Under the pieces are notes generated by a model, which was given only the letters and a program-made list of their open reading frames with translations, was not told the DNA's origin and made no database searches. From positions 1-9,360 of the forward strand of contig CAZSLV010000073.1 of the NCBI GenBank assembly GCA_964607545.1: a stretch of DNA of 9,360 bases, given 5' to 3'. The translations under genes and the position numbers were made by a program. The stretch is from Gudongella sp964607545. Its GTDB lineage: Bacteria; Bacillota; Clostridia; Tissierellales; Tissierellaceae. Positions 1 to 6,529 of this stretch are shown in pieces; the first letter of the stretch is position 1, and every line of letters begins with the position of its first letter.

Positions 1-721
1 AAGATTCAATAGACCTACTAACATCCCTTGCATCATCTTTTTGTTTATCTAATCTTATGTAATTTACACCCAGTTCTTTTAACCTTGAAGTAAGGAGCAT
101 TTCATTTGAATCATAAATTTTCCCATCTTCTAAGACATCTCCTATCCTTGTTACTTCATCCCCAGTTACTAGGACACCTACAAGAGGCTTTCTAAAGACC
201 CTAAGCTTTTGAATACCCATACTTGAGAGTACTCCTAAATGTATAGGGTTAAGTTTAGTGTTTTTCTTTATCAAAAGATCCTTAGATTTAATATCTTCCC
301 CAGCATAACAATAGTTAGAATAGGCCTTAATTGGTTTATCTATAAGTATTTTACCTTCATTTTCTAAGGTATCTTCAAGCCTTACTACACAATTTGACCC
401 CTCTGGCATCTTTGCACCTGTCATTATCCTAATTGCTTGGTATTTACCAAGGGCCTTCTTGCTAGTTTGGCCTGCATTTACCCTATCTATAATTGAAAAA
501 CTAATAGGATTTTCTAATGATGCCTCCTTAGAATCTTCCCCCTTAATGGCAAATCCATCCAAGGGTGACTTGTCAAAGGGAGGATTATCCATGGGGGCAA
601 AAATATCCTCAGCCAATATCCTAGCCAAAGAATTTTCTGTATTTAAAATTTCAATATCCTTAATCTCTTCCACAGACTTTAAAATTGTTTCTATAGCTAG
701 CTCTACTTCTATGTTTTTCAC
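1..721 (-). CDS. moeA: MoeA-type molybdopterin molybdotransferase (C-terminus cut by window edge)
   Basis: Family role: MoeA inserts molybdate (or tungstate) into adenylylated molybdopterin in the last step of basic Moco synthesis, in the cytoplasm. About 240 N-terminal residues are visible and the gene runs off the left edge. Seen: a PPFDKSPLDGFA motif at about residues 47-58 (canonical PPFDNSAMDGYA, with the conserved Asp at 55), RIMTGAKMPEG at about 98-108, GEDIKSKD at about 141-148, and the start of the MoCF-binding domain with GVLVTGDEV (182-190) followed by KIYDSN (201-206). The start is GTG at 721, one base after the TAA of the upstream gene. A GGAAAGGGAG ribosome site lies inside that gene's end, so translation is probably coupled. 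The overlapping ATG at 723 is followed directly by TGA and cannot be used. It is the second MoeA-related gene in tandem, so a Mo/W division of labour is possible but unproven. Confidence 0.93.
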   Translation of the reverse strand, partial: MKNIEVELAIETILKSVEEIKDIEILNTENSLARILAEDIFAPMDNPPFDKSPLDGFAIKGEDSKEASLENPISFSIIDRVNAGQTSKKALGKYQAIRIMTGAKMPEGSNCVVRLEDTLENEGKILIDKPIKAYSNYCYAGEDIKSKDLLIKKNTKLNPIHLGVLSSMGIQKLRVFRKPLVGVLVTGDEVTRIGDVLEDGKIYDSNEMLLTSRLKELGVNYIRLDKQKDDARDVSRSIES

Positions 722-722
722 A

Positions 723-1748
723 TTAAACTCCCTTTCCAAATTGGCAATTTGGGTAATGGCATATAGGGCAATCTAAGCAAAGTCCCCCATAACCCAATTT
801 TGATAAGTCATCTTTATCAACTTCTATACCTGCTGCAGCATAGGGTAGGATTATATCAAATATAGTAATTTTATGGTACATGGCACAGCCTGGGACCCCC
901 ATTACTGGTGTTTTATCATCAAAATAAGCAAGTAAAAACATAGCTCCAGGTAAAACAGGTGAGCCATAGCTTATAATCTTTGCTCCAGACTTCTTAATTG
1001 CCCTGGGGGTTAAATCATCAGGGTCAACACTCATGCCCCCGGTACAGATTATAATTTCAGCACCCTCTTTTTTCATATTTAAAATTGCATTTTTAATTTT
1101 TTCATCATCATCATCACATAATACATGACTTATTACTTCCATCCCCTGTTTATGTAGTTTTTCCTTTATAACAGGGCTAAAAGTATCTTTAATTAAGCCA
1201 GAGTAAACTTCGCTACCTGTAGTAATAATACCTGCCTTTAGTTTTTTAAAGGGCACAATACTTAAAAGAGGACTATCTCCCCCAATTTCCTTGGCCTTTT
1301 CTAGTTTTTCTTCATCAATTACTAGGGGTATTATCCTCATGCCAGCTAACTTATCCCCAGCTTTTACAGGCAAGTTTCCCTTTCTTGTAGCAATCATCAT
1401 TTCCTCTAGGGCGTTTATTTTATCTAGTTTTTCAACATTTACTTTAAAAAAACCATCCCTACTAGCAATTAACTCAGCTTTTCCTTCTTTAATTTCACTT
1501 ATAGTCATGTAATCATTTTTGCATAAATCTATTAAAAATAAGGCAGCATCATTTTCATGAACCATGCCCTCTTTATACTCCCACACATATAAGTTTTCCT
1601 TGCCCATGGATTTTAAAATGGGGATGTCTTCTTCTTTTATAACATGGCCCTTTTTAAAGGCTACCCCTTTTGAATGATCCTTTATTATCCTAGTAAGGTC
1701 ATGAACTAGAATACTCCCTATAGCATCTTCTGTTTTAATTGTCTTCAT
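723..1748 (-). CDS. Molybdopterin-binding (MoeA/MoaB-like) protein with cysteine-rich tail
   Basis: A 341-residue protein whose middle and C-terminal part is a MoCF-biosynthesis/molybdopterin-binding domain. Markers are AGIITTGSEVYSG (172-184), the phosphate-loop-like ICTGGMSVDPDDLTPRA (234-250) and MGVPGCAMY (283-291). The N-terminus (MKTIKTEDAIGSILVHDLT) and the KGVAFKKGHVIKEEDI stretch are typical of the anaerobe-specific MoeA-like family that lacks MoeA's PPFD.S..DGFA active-site segment. The tail carries CxxCxxCx4C (Cys324, 327, 330, 335), able to bind an Fe-S cluster or zinc, but which is unknown. It may bind or hand over Moco near the AOR-family enzyme; that role is an inference from domain and neighbours. 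I place the start at ATG 1748, seven bases after AGGA. ATG 1751 is nearly as good, while the upstream TTG at 1787 has no convincing ribosome site. It is coupled to moeA by a one-base gap. Confidence 0.85.
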   Translation of the reverse strand: MKTIKTEDAIGSILVHDLTRIIKDHSKGVAFKKGHVIKEEDIPILKSMGKENLYVWEYKEGMVHENDAALFLIDLCKNDYMTISEIKEGKAELIASRDGFFKVNVEKLDKINALEEMMIATRKGNLPVKAGDKLAGMRIIPLVIDEEKLEKAKEIGGDSPLLSIVPFKKLKAGIITTGSEVYSGLIKDTFSPVIKEKLHKQGMEVISHVLCDDDDEKIKNAILNMKKEGAEIIICTGGMSVDPDDLTPRAIKKSGAKIISYGSPVLPGAMFLLAYFDDKTPVMGVPGCAMYHKITIFDIILPYAAAGIEVDKDDLSKLGYGGLCLDCPICHYPNCQFGKGV

Positions 1749-1823
1749 CATACCATCCTCTCTATGTAAAGGCTTTTCAAGTTTCAACTTAAAAAACAGG
1801 CCTTAATCCTAGTTTCTTAACCT

Positions 1824-1853
1824 ATTATTTGTGCCATATACCTTGTTTGTTAA
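1824..1853 (-). promoter_or_regulatory. Candidate sigma-A promoter for the Moco-binding protein/moeA pair
   Basis: On the minus strand TTAACA (1853-1848) and AATAAT (1829-1824) are separated by 18 bases. Each box has one mismatch to TTGACA/TATAAT. The site lies about 75 bases upstream of the ATG and downstream of the hairpin that closes the preceding operon, so the pair could be transcribed independently. In AT-rich DNA such matches also arise by chance. Confidence 0.4.
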
Positions 1854-1940
1854 AAAAATATCTAATTTGCTTAGACTTATCCGCCGGTTTTTATCTTATC
1901 ATTTTTGTCATGGTTTATGCAACCTTTATGGAGTTTTTAT

Positions 1941-1980
1941 AACAAAGAGCTGCTCTTAGTAAAGAGCAGCTCTTTTGTTA
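1941..1980 (-). terminator. Hairpin terminator after the oxidoreductase operon
   Basis: A long dyad starts ten bases after the stop codon of the 1991-2722 gene. The arms, AACAAAGAGCTGCTCTT and AAGAGCAGCTCTTTTGTT, pair over about 17 bp with one bulged base around a four-base loop. On the minus strand the GC-richer core is followed by TTTGTTAT, a modest U-tract. On the plus strand the T-rich tail is longer, so the element could also block transcription coming the other way. It separates the AOR operon from the downstream Moco genes. Confidence 0.75.
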
Positions 1981-1990
1981 ATTTTTATTT

Positions 1991-2722
1991 TTATTTATAT
2001 CCGTATTCCCCATATTCAACAGTTTCAGCTAGGGACCTTGCGTACTTTTCACTCATGGTTTGAGTGGAATACAAGTACTTTACTTTATTGTTTGTTTCTA
2101 ATTCACATATATCCTTGTAGTCTTCACTAGTTGATATTTTTTTCAAAGCCCTCTCAATTTGTGGCTCTGTTAAAAAGTATGGTGAATTTGAGAAATAGTA
2201 CCTAGGTGTTGGACAAGGATAGGTTTTTGAATTCCACCTAACCATTTCCGCGATAGTTTTAGCTACATCTTTTTCATCAACTAACAAGGCTATCATAGCA
2301 TAATTATCGCTCATGTGGTCTTGTGAATAATAGTAAATATCCTTATCGCCCTTTATAGACTTTATATCCTTACAATTTTCATCTTCACTTAATTGCTTTA
2401 ATGTTTCATCTATATCCTGGTCTTCTTCTAAAAGGGAGGTTTTGCTAGTTAAATTAGCAGCCCCACTTCTTATCCTTATAAACTCAGCTAGAAGTTCCCA
2501 TTTAGTCTTTGCTTCTTCTTCCTCAACTTTATCTTCTTCTAAATTAACTTCTTCTAAGTCATCAGCTTTTTTTTCATCAAGGTCATCATCATCAGGCAAG
2601 CTGTCTAAATAATCTAGTAAATCAATTTTTTCTTCATTTAATTTGTCTAAATTAATCTCAGCTGGATACTCTTTTATTTCTTTTTCAGAGATGAAGTCTC
2701 CCTTTCGTCTTCCAAATAACAT
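1991..2722 (-). CDS. Acidic, internally duplicated protein in the YdhW position of an AOR operon
   Basis: A 243-residue soluble protein with no signal peptide or membrane segment. Third gene of the operon, 23 bases after the AOR subunit, with an AGGAGG ribosome site seven bases before its ATG. Residues about 40-72 are a very acidic low-complexity linker of Asp/Glu with scattered Lys. The rest is a tandem repeat: residues 103-142 and 188-228 align nearly without gaps, sharing the pattern [DQ]I[DE]..xLK..S..E..KDI, a YS pair, and MS[DE].YA. A shorter LAE.[IV] helix precedes copy 1 (78-82), recurs between the copies as IAEMV (157-161) and again after copy 2 (231-235). Its place after ydhY-ydhV-like genes matches E. 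coli YdhW, whose function is unknown. The repeat could be a small winged-helix-like fold; that is a guess. A chaperone or structural role for the AOR partner is plausible. Confidence 0.72.
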   Translation of the reverse strand: MLFGRRKGDFISEKEIKEYPAEINLDKLNEEKIDLLDYLDSLPDDDDLDEKKADDLEEVNLEEDKVEEEEAKTKWELLAEFIRIRSGAANLTSKTSLLEEDQDIDETLKQLSEDENCKDIKSIKGDKDIYYYSQDHMSDNYAMIALLVDEKDVAKTIAEMVRWNSKTYPCPTPRYYFSNSPYFLTEPQIERALKKISTSEDYKDICELETNNKVKYLYSTQTMSEKYARSLAETVEYGEYGYK

Positions 2723-2745
2723 TTGAAAACCTCCTACTTAACTAC

Positions 2746-4860
2746 TTATATTAAACCTCTTTTTTCAAGATCATCAGCCATATATCCTAAAGAAAGTCTT
2801 TCTAAAGTTTCTCTTGTAGGGATACCTGTTTCAACATTCCATCCCATTTCTTCATAGAACATATCTTTAGCTATTTCCATATCAGCCCTGTCTAATTTAA
2901 CCGTTCCTTCTTCAAAAGCTTTAAATTCAGGTTGTTTGTCAAATACCCACTTAGGTATATCATCATGGTCTTTTCTTAAGTTTTTACTTCCTTCATGTAT
3001 ATCAAAAGATATAGCAGTCATTACTCTTAACATATTTGAAACTCTTTCACTTGCTAAGTCTACATCTGCCCTCTTCCAATTTTCTCCTGTTACTGCTGTC
3101 ATATATTTAGCATCTAGTTCATGGTCACCCTTGTATCCACGTGCTTTAACTGGTGATAGTGTCATAGGGTACATCCAGTTACAAAGGGTTGCCATATCAT
3201 GCCATTGCTTGCCAATAAATGCCCACTTAGCAAGTTTTGCCTTGCTCCTATTCATTGGAGTGTAAGCATTTGGCTTATCAACTGCTCCCTCACCAAATTC
3301 ATCTTCTAATATTTGCTTATATAGCTCATAAGGTGAGCCTGACTTTGTTACATTAGTCATATGGTGAATCATACAATCTCTATTATACATCATATTATAT
3401 AGCATACCTGTTTGCCAAGCTTCTTCAGGTCCATGGTGCTTAGGATATCCATTGTAGGTTATAATTTGTAGGTATTCTTCATCTAAATAAGCTGGATCTA
3501 AATCCCATGCCTTAATCATTTCAAGAGTTCCCCAACCTATTTTAGAAATTTCTCCCTTATTTTCAGAAATTCTTTTAACTATTTCAAATACCCACTTAGG
3601 ATTTCCTTCTTCCATCAAGTTCCAAGGAATTGAATTCCATTCATCAGCAGGAAGTTTTTCTTTTAAGATGCCTTGCTTATAGCAATAGTTGAAGTCACGA
3701 GCAATGGCACCATAGTTATCCCATAGTCCGTACTCATCTACTGCTCTTGACCCTGCCCCATTGATAACAATGTTTGAATCTCCCTCATCAACAAAGTCAT
3801 CTACTCCGTTAGGATACCAAGTTTTTTGAACTAGGATAGGCATACAAGTATTTGATACCTTTGTTGGTAGGTCAAAATCAGCTAGTGGGTCAATATCATA
3901 TTGAGCATAGCATCTGATTGGGCATGATGAACATCCTCCAACCTTAACCATATACTTATCTGCAAATTCACCATGGTCAAAGTGTCCCTTAAGAGCACGG
4001 AAACCTATTTTATTTATATCTCCAGCTGGTTGTTCTCCCATGTCAACAAATCCACTTTGTCCTTTTCTCCATCCCCTACCAGGTGCTCCAGACCATCTGT
4101 TTGCTCCTGAAGGTGCTGAATACTCTGCCCATGATTGAGGAACTGCAGGTACGTTGTGGTTGTTGTTTCCCCCAACTAATTCTCTTAGCATGTAATCACT
4201 AACTTCTTTTACAGCTTTTGGATCAGCTAGTTTAACACTACCTGTCCCCTTTACAACAAAACCTTTTATGTTTTTAGAACCAAATATAGCTCCTGCTCCT
4301 CCTCCACCTGAGTTGCCAAATGAAGTCATCATACAAGACATATTTAATAAATTTTCCCCTGCTAGTCCAATAACAGCAGCATCAAATTCTGGACCATTTT
4401 CTTCTACTAAAATTCTATTTGCTTCAAAAGTTCCTACTCCCCAAAGGTGACTAGCATCTTCTATTGAAACATTATCATCTTCAATTTTAAGATAAACTGG
4501 GGATGATGCTTTTCCTTCAAAAATAACCCCATCATAACCCGCATACTTAATAGCATGAGCTATGTGGCCTCCCATATGTCCATCTACTATAGAATATCCC
4601 TTTGACCAAGCTGATAAGAAACTCATATTTAATCTTCCAGAACAAGGAACTCCAGATCCTGTTAATGGACCCATTGCTAAAACTAATTTTGATGCTTCAT
4701 CATATGCATGTGTATCTAGAGGTACTTCATCATAAATTATCTTATAACCAATACCCATGCCACCAACATAATCTTTATATTTGCTAGTATCTTCTGTAGA
4801 TATTTTTCCATTTGTAAAGTTAACCCTTAATATTTTTCCAGCCCAACCATATATAGCCAT
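2746..4860 (-). CDS. ydhV: Aldehyde:ferredoxin oxidoreductase family tungsten/molybdenum enzyme (YdhV-like)
   Basis: A 704-residue catalytic subunit of the AOR family, which uses a W or Mo bis-molybdopterin cofactor and one [4Fe-4S] cluster. Seen: the family start (YGWAGKILRVNF), N-terminal domain motifs YVGGMGIGYK and GPLTGSGVPCSGRLN, the Gly-rich GNSGGGGAGAIFGSKNIKG (182-200), and cluster ligands CSSCPIRC (Cys310, 313, 317). The fourth ligand is probably Cys560 in DMATLC, matching the family's DxxGLC. DEYGLWD (375-381) fits the other pterin-binding loop. There is no signal peptide, so the folded enzyme is cytoplasmic unless co-exported. It is second in the operon, 14 bases after the ferredoxin subunit, whose stop codon sits against its AAGGGGG ribosome site. 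The close match of the neighbour to E. coli YdhY places it in the YdhV branch rather than among archaeal aldehyde oxidases. The substrate is unknown, and no active-site inference is possible from sequence alone. Confidence 0.92.
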   Translation of the reverse strand: MAIYGWAGKILRVNFTNGKISTEDTSKYKDYVGGMGIGYKIIYDEVPLDTHAYDEASKLVLAMGPLTGSGVPCSGRLNMSFLSAWSKGYSIVDGHMGGHIAHAIKYAGYDGVIFEGKASSPVYLKIEDDNVSIEDASHLWGVGTFEANRILVEENGPEFDAAVIGLAGENLLNMSCMMTSFGNSGGGGAGAIFGSKNIKGFVVKGTGSVKLADPKAVKEVSDYMLRELVGGNNNHNVPAVPQSWAEYSAPSGANRWSGAPGRGWRKGQSGFVDMGEQPAGDINKIGFRALKGHFDHGEFADKYMVKVGGCSSCPIRCYAQYDIDPLADFDLPTKVSNTCMPILVQKTWYPNGVDDFVDEGDSNIVINGAGSRAVDEYGLWDNYGAIARDFNYCYKQGILKEKLPADEWNSIPWNLMEEGNPKWVFEIVKRISENKGEISKIGWGTLEMIKAWDLDPAYLDEEYLQIITYNGYPKHHGPEEAWQTGMLYNMMYNRDCMIHHMTNVTKSGSPYELYKQILEDEFGEGAVDKPNAYTPMNRSKAKLAKWAFIGKQWHDMATLCNWMYPMTLSPVKARGYKGDHELDAKYMTAVTGENWKRADVDLASERVSNMLRVMTAISFDIHEGSKNLRKDHDDIPKWVFDKQPEFKAFEEGTVKLDRADMEIAKDMFYEEMGWNVETGIPTRETLERLSLGYMADDLEKRGLI

Positions 4861-4874
4861 GTTTTATATCCCCC

Positions 4875-5537
4875 TTACGAATTTCTTGTCTTTTGTGCTT
4901 CTTGAGTAAGTTTATCCCAAGGAACGATTGCTAATGCTCCTGTTATACAACCTTCAACGCAAGCTCCACAAGCTATACATTTAGAAGATTTATTTGTTTC
5001 AGGATTAAGTGTTGGCATATGCCATGGACATGCTTCTACACAAGCCCCACACCCTATACATTTATCCTTATCAACCATCTTAACTCCCTTATCAGTAGAG
5101 TAAATAGCTTCTACAGGACAAGCATTTCCACACCATGGATCTTCACACTGACGGCATGTATCTGGGAAGTATACCCAGTCATCTTGTAGGGTTCCACTAC
5201 CATTTTTCTCCATTAAGTTTCTTGTTACTTTAACTCTTGATATGTAAGATGATGTTACCCCATCATTTACCAATGTACAGTTTATTTCACATCTTTGACA
5301 TCCTGTACATAAGGCTTCATTAACTACTAATAAACCAGTAGGCATAGCCCAAACTGAAACCTCTCCATTGTCAATTTGTTCTTGAGTACAACCAAACATC
5401 GATAGTAAAGATGCTGAAACTGATAGGCCCACTAAGCTCTTGCCTGAGATCTTCATAAACTTTCTTCTTGTCATATCAGCGTTTATAGTCTCTTCATATT
5501 TACCTATAGCTTTATCCAGTATTTTTTCCTCTGACAT
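4875..5537 (-). CDS. ydhY: Ferredoxin-like electron-transfer subunit with four [4Fe-4S] sites and Tat-like N-terminus (YdhY-like)
   Basis: A 220-residue DmsB/NrfC-type iron-sulfur protein that should carry electrons to or from the AOR-family subunit. All sixteen ligand cysteines are present in four groups: Cys77/80/83/87, Cys128/131/136/140, Cys160/163/166/170 and Cys187/190/193/197. The N-terminus has TRRKFMK (23-29), a hydrophobic stretch ISGKSLVGLSVSASLLSMFG, and Cys50 in a weak lipobox-like MFGC, so a Tat signal, signal anchor or Tat lipoprotein is possible. The whole N-terminal region (TRxxFxxISGKxLxGL...LLSxxGCxQExID) closely resembles E. coli YdhY as I remember it. I chose ATG 5537 because AGAAGGGG lies seven bases upstream; the longer TTG 5570 reading has no ribosome site. 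It is the first gene of the operon, with a good promoter at 5605-5633. Confidence 0.93.
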   Translation of the reverse strand: MSEEKILDKAIGKYEETINADMTRRKFMKISGKSLVGLSVSASLLSMFGCTQEQIDNGEVSVWAMPTGLLVVNEALCTGCQRCEINCTLVNDGVTSSYISRVKVTRNLMEKNGSGTLQDDWVYFPDTCRQCEDPWCGNACPVEAIYSTDKGVKMVDKDKCIGCGACVEACPWHMPTLNPETNKSSKCIACGACVEGCITGALAIVPWDKLTQEAQKTRNS

Positions 5538-5568
5538 TTCTTCACCCCTTCTCTTATTTAAGCAAAAC

Positions 5569-5594
5569 AAAAACTTAATAAATGATAAGTTTTT
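5569..5594 (-). promoter_or_regulatory. Stem-loop at the 5' end of the ydhY-operon leader
   Basis: A perfect 9-bp dyad, AAAAACTTA and TAAGTTTTT, encloses eight bases. It starts within a few bases of the start point predicted from the promoter at 5605-5633. The transcript would therefore begin with an AU-rich hairpin 30-odd bases before the start codon. It could protect the mRNA 5' end or be a protein-binding dyad; the AT-richness makes chance a real alternative. Confidence 0.4.
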
Positions 5595-5604
5595 AACTAT
5601 CTAT

Positions 5605-5633
5605 ATGATATGATGTTTATAGGCTTTAGTCAA
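5605..5633 (-). promoter_or_regulatory. Sigma-A promoter of the ydhYV operon
   Basis: On the minus strand TTGACT (5633-5628) and TATCAT (5610-5605) are 17 bases apart, each box one mismatch from consensus. The predicted start point is near 5598, giving a leader of about 60 bases before the ATG at 5537. The dyad at 5672-5695 is centred about 85 bases upstream of this start point, a distance more typical of activation than of repression. Confidence 0.65.
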
Positions 5634-5671
5634 TGAATCTGACCCTAATAAATCTCTATTTAAAGCCAATT

Positions 5672-5695
5672 CGTTATTCTATTTTTAGAATTACG
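5672..5695. promoter_or_regulatory. Candidate ModE-like operator midway between divergent promoters
   Basis: An inverted repeat CGTTATTCTA-N4-TAGAATTACG, nine of ten positions paired, sits in the middle of the divergent region. It is centred about 85 bases upstream of the predicted ydhY start point and about 80 upstream of that of the fdhD operon. E. coli ModE sites contain CGTTAT/ATAACG half-sites, and a ModE-type protein is encoded nearby at 6530-6889. A related dyad occurs in the modA leader (6929-6952). Binding is inferred, not shown. Confidence 0.5.
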
Positions 5696-5729
5696 CTTTT
5701 TTTGGAATTTAAAATTAAAATTTCTAAAT

Positions 5730-5758
5730 TTGCAATTTATATGAACATAACCTATAAT
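5730..5758 (+). promoter_or_regulatory. Sigma-A promoter of the fdhD-modE(-modABC) operon
   Basis: TTGCAA (5730-5735) and a perfect TATAAT (5753-5758) are separated by 17 bases. The predicted start point near 5765 leaves a leader of about 20 bases before the ATG at 5786, just enough for the GGAG ribosome site at 5777-5780. With so short a leader, no riboswitch can precede fdhD. Confidence 0.65.
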
Positions 5759-5785
5759 TAAAACATTAAAGAAATTGGAGTTGAT

Positions 5786-6514
5786 ATGTTGGAAAAGGAA
5801 AAATTACCATCAGCTGTAGAAATGCCCGTGGAATTGTGGGTAAATAAGCTTAAAATTACTACCTTTATGTGTACCCCCCTAGACTTAGAAGATTTAGCCA
5901 TTGGCCACCTCTTAACTCGGGGGATGATTAGTGATATATCAAAGATTAAAAATATAGTGGTAAAGAAGGAAACCTATCAAATCTTTCTAACTACTTCAGA
6001 AGATATGAGCCATCCTTTATATAGCGTACCTGAATTTGTCCTTAGCGGGGCTTCTGCAGTTGGAGAATTTAGTGACAATATTTATAAGATACCTAGTATC
6101 AATAGTGATTATAGGATTAGTTTAAATGTAGTTATGAACATAGCCCACCTTATGATAAAAGAAGCCCATATATATAATTCAACTGGCGGGGTTCACGGGG
6201 CCTTAATTGCAAATGACGATGCCTTTTACTTAAGAGAAGACATTGGTAGGCACAATGCTGTAGATAAGGCAGTTGGAGCTGCAGCTAGAGATAATGTCAA
6301 TTTTTCTAAGAGCTTTGTATGTACAACAGGTAGGATCTCATTAGACATGCTGCTAAAGTCAGCTGCTATAGGAATCCCAGTAATTGCTTCTTTAAAATAC
6401 CCAAGTGATATGGGGGTAAAGCTTGCAAACCATTATAATATAGCTATCATTTCAAGAATAACAAGCGAAAAACCCTACATCTATGCAAACGAGGAAAGAA
6501 TTGTACTTAGTTAA
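5786..6514 (+). CDS. fdhD: FdhD-family protein lacking the catalytic CxxC
   Basis: A 242-residue protein matching FdhD, which in E. coli passes sulfur from the cysteine desulfurase IscS to the bis-MGD cofactor of formate dehydrogenase. Family motifs seen: MCTPLDLEDLAIGHLLTRGMI (28-48, canonical TPGDLEELAVGFLLSEGII), STGGVHGAL (132-140), EDIGRHNAVDKAVG (151-164) and TTGRISLDMLLKSAAIGIPVIAS (180-202). The expected SSCGVCG segment is replaced by VLSGASAVGE (85-94), with no cysteine. Only Cys29 and Cys179 exist in the whole protein. The sulfurtransferase chemistry known for FdhD should thus be absent, leaving cofactor binding or chaperoning as the likely activity. It is first in the plus-strand operon, with ATG five bases after GGAG and 15 bases before the ModE-like gene. 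No formate dehydrogenase is in the window, so the AOR-family enzyme is the obvious local client (inference). Confidence 0.9.
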   Translation: MLEKEKLPSAVEMPVELWVNKLKITTFMCTPLDLEDLAIGHLLTRGMISDISKIKNIVVKKETYQIFLTTSEDMSHPLYSVPEFVLSGASAVGEFSDNIYKIPSINSDYRISLNVVMNIAHLMIKEAHIYNSTGGVHGALIANDDAFYLREDIGRHNAVDKAVGAAARDNVNFSKSFVCTTGRISLDMLLKSAAIGIPVIASLKYPSDMGVKLANHYNIAIISRITSEKPYIYANEERIVLS

Positions 6515-6529
6515 ATAGGAGGGAGAATT

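Noticed and set aside
459..776. Open frame on the plus strand over moeA
   Set aside because: Antisense shadow of the MoeA and Moco-binding genes. The minus-strand readings carry clear family motifs, and this frame has none.
1291..1512. Plus-strand open frame inside the Moco-binding gene
   Set aside because: Shadow frame with low-complexity Ser/Phe-rich translation and no supporting ribosome site.
1749..1787. Longer N-terminus for the Moco-binding protein from TTG 1787
   Set aside because: No ribosome site precedes the TTG, while AGGA precedes the ATG pair, and the shorter protein begins exactly at the family's usual start.
1821..1836. TGGCAC sequence on the minus strand as a sigma-54 (-24) element
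   Set aside because: At the required spacing there is no GC of a -12 box, and no sigma-54 activator gene is nearby.
1861..1875. TCTAA-N5-TTAGA dyad upstream of the Moco-binding gene as a third ModE-like site
   Set aside because: The TCTA/TAGA core resembles the other dyads, but the spacing differs and the CGTTA outer half is absent.
1752..1990. Possible Moco riboswitch in the gap before the Moco-binding gene
   Set aside because: Apart from the terminator hairpin I could not find a multi-stem conserved structure or expression platform. The gap holds only a candidate promoter and AT-rich sequence.
2936..4787. Three plus-strand open frames (2936-3265, 4268-4450, 4602-4787) over the AOR gene
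   Set aside because: All lie antisense within a fully conserved 704-residue enzyme and show no recognisable domain.
5538..5570. Longer N-terminus for the YdhY-like protein from TTG 5570
   Set aside because: The extension contains the ribosome site of the ATG at 5537 and has none of its own.
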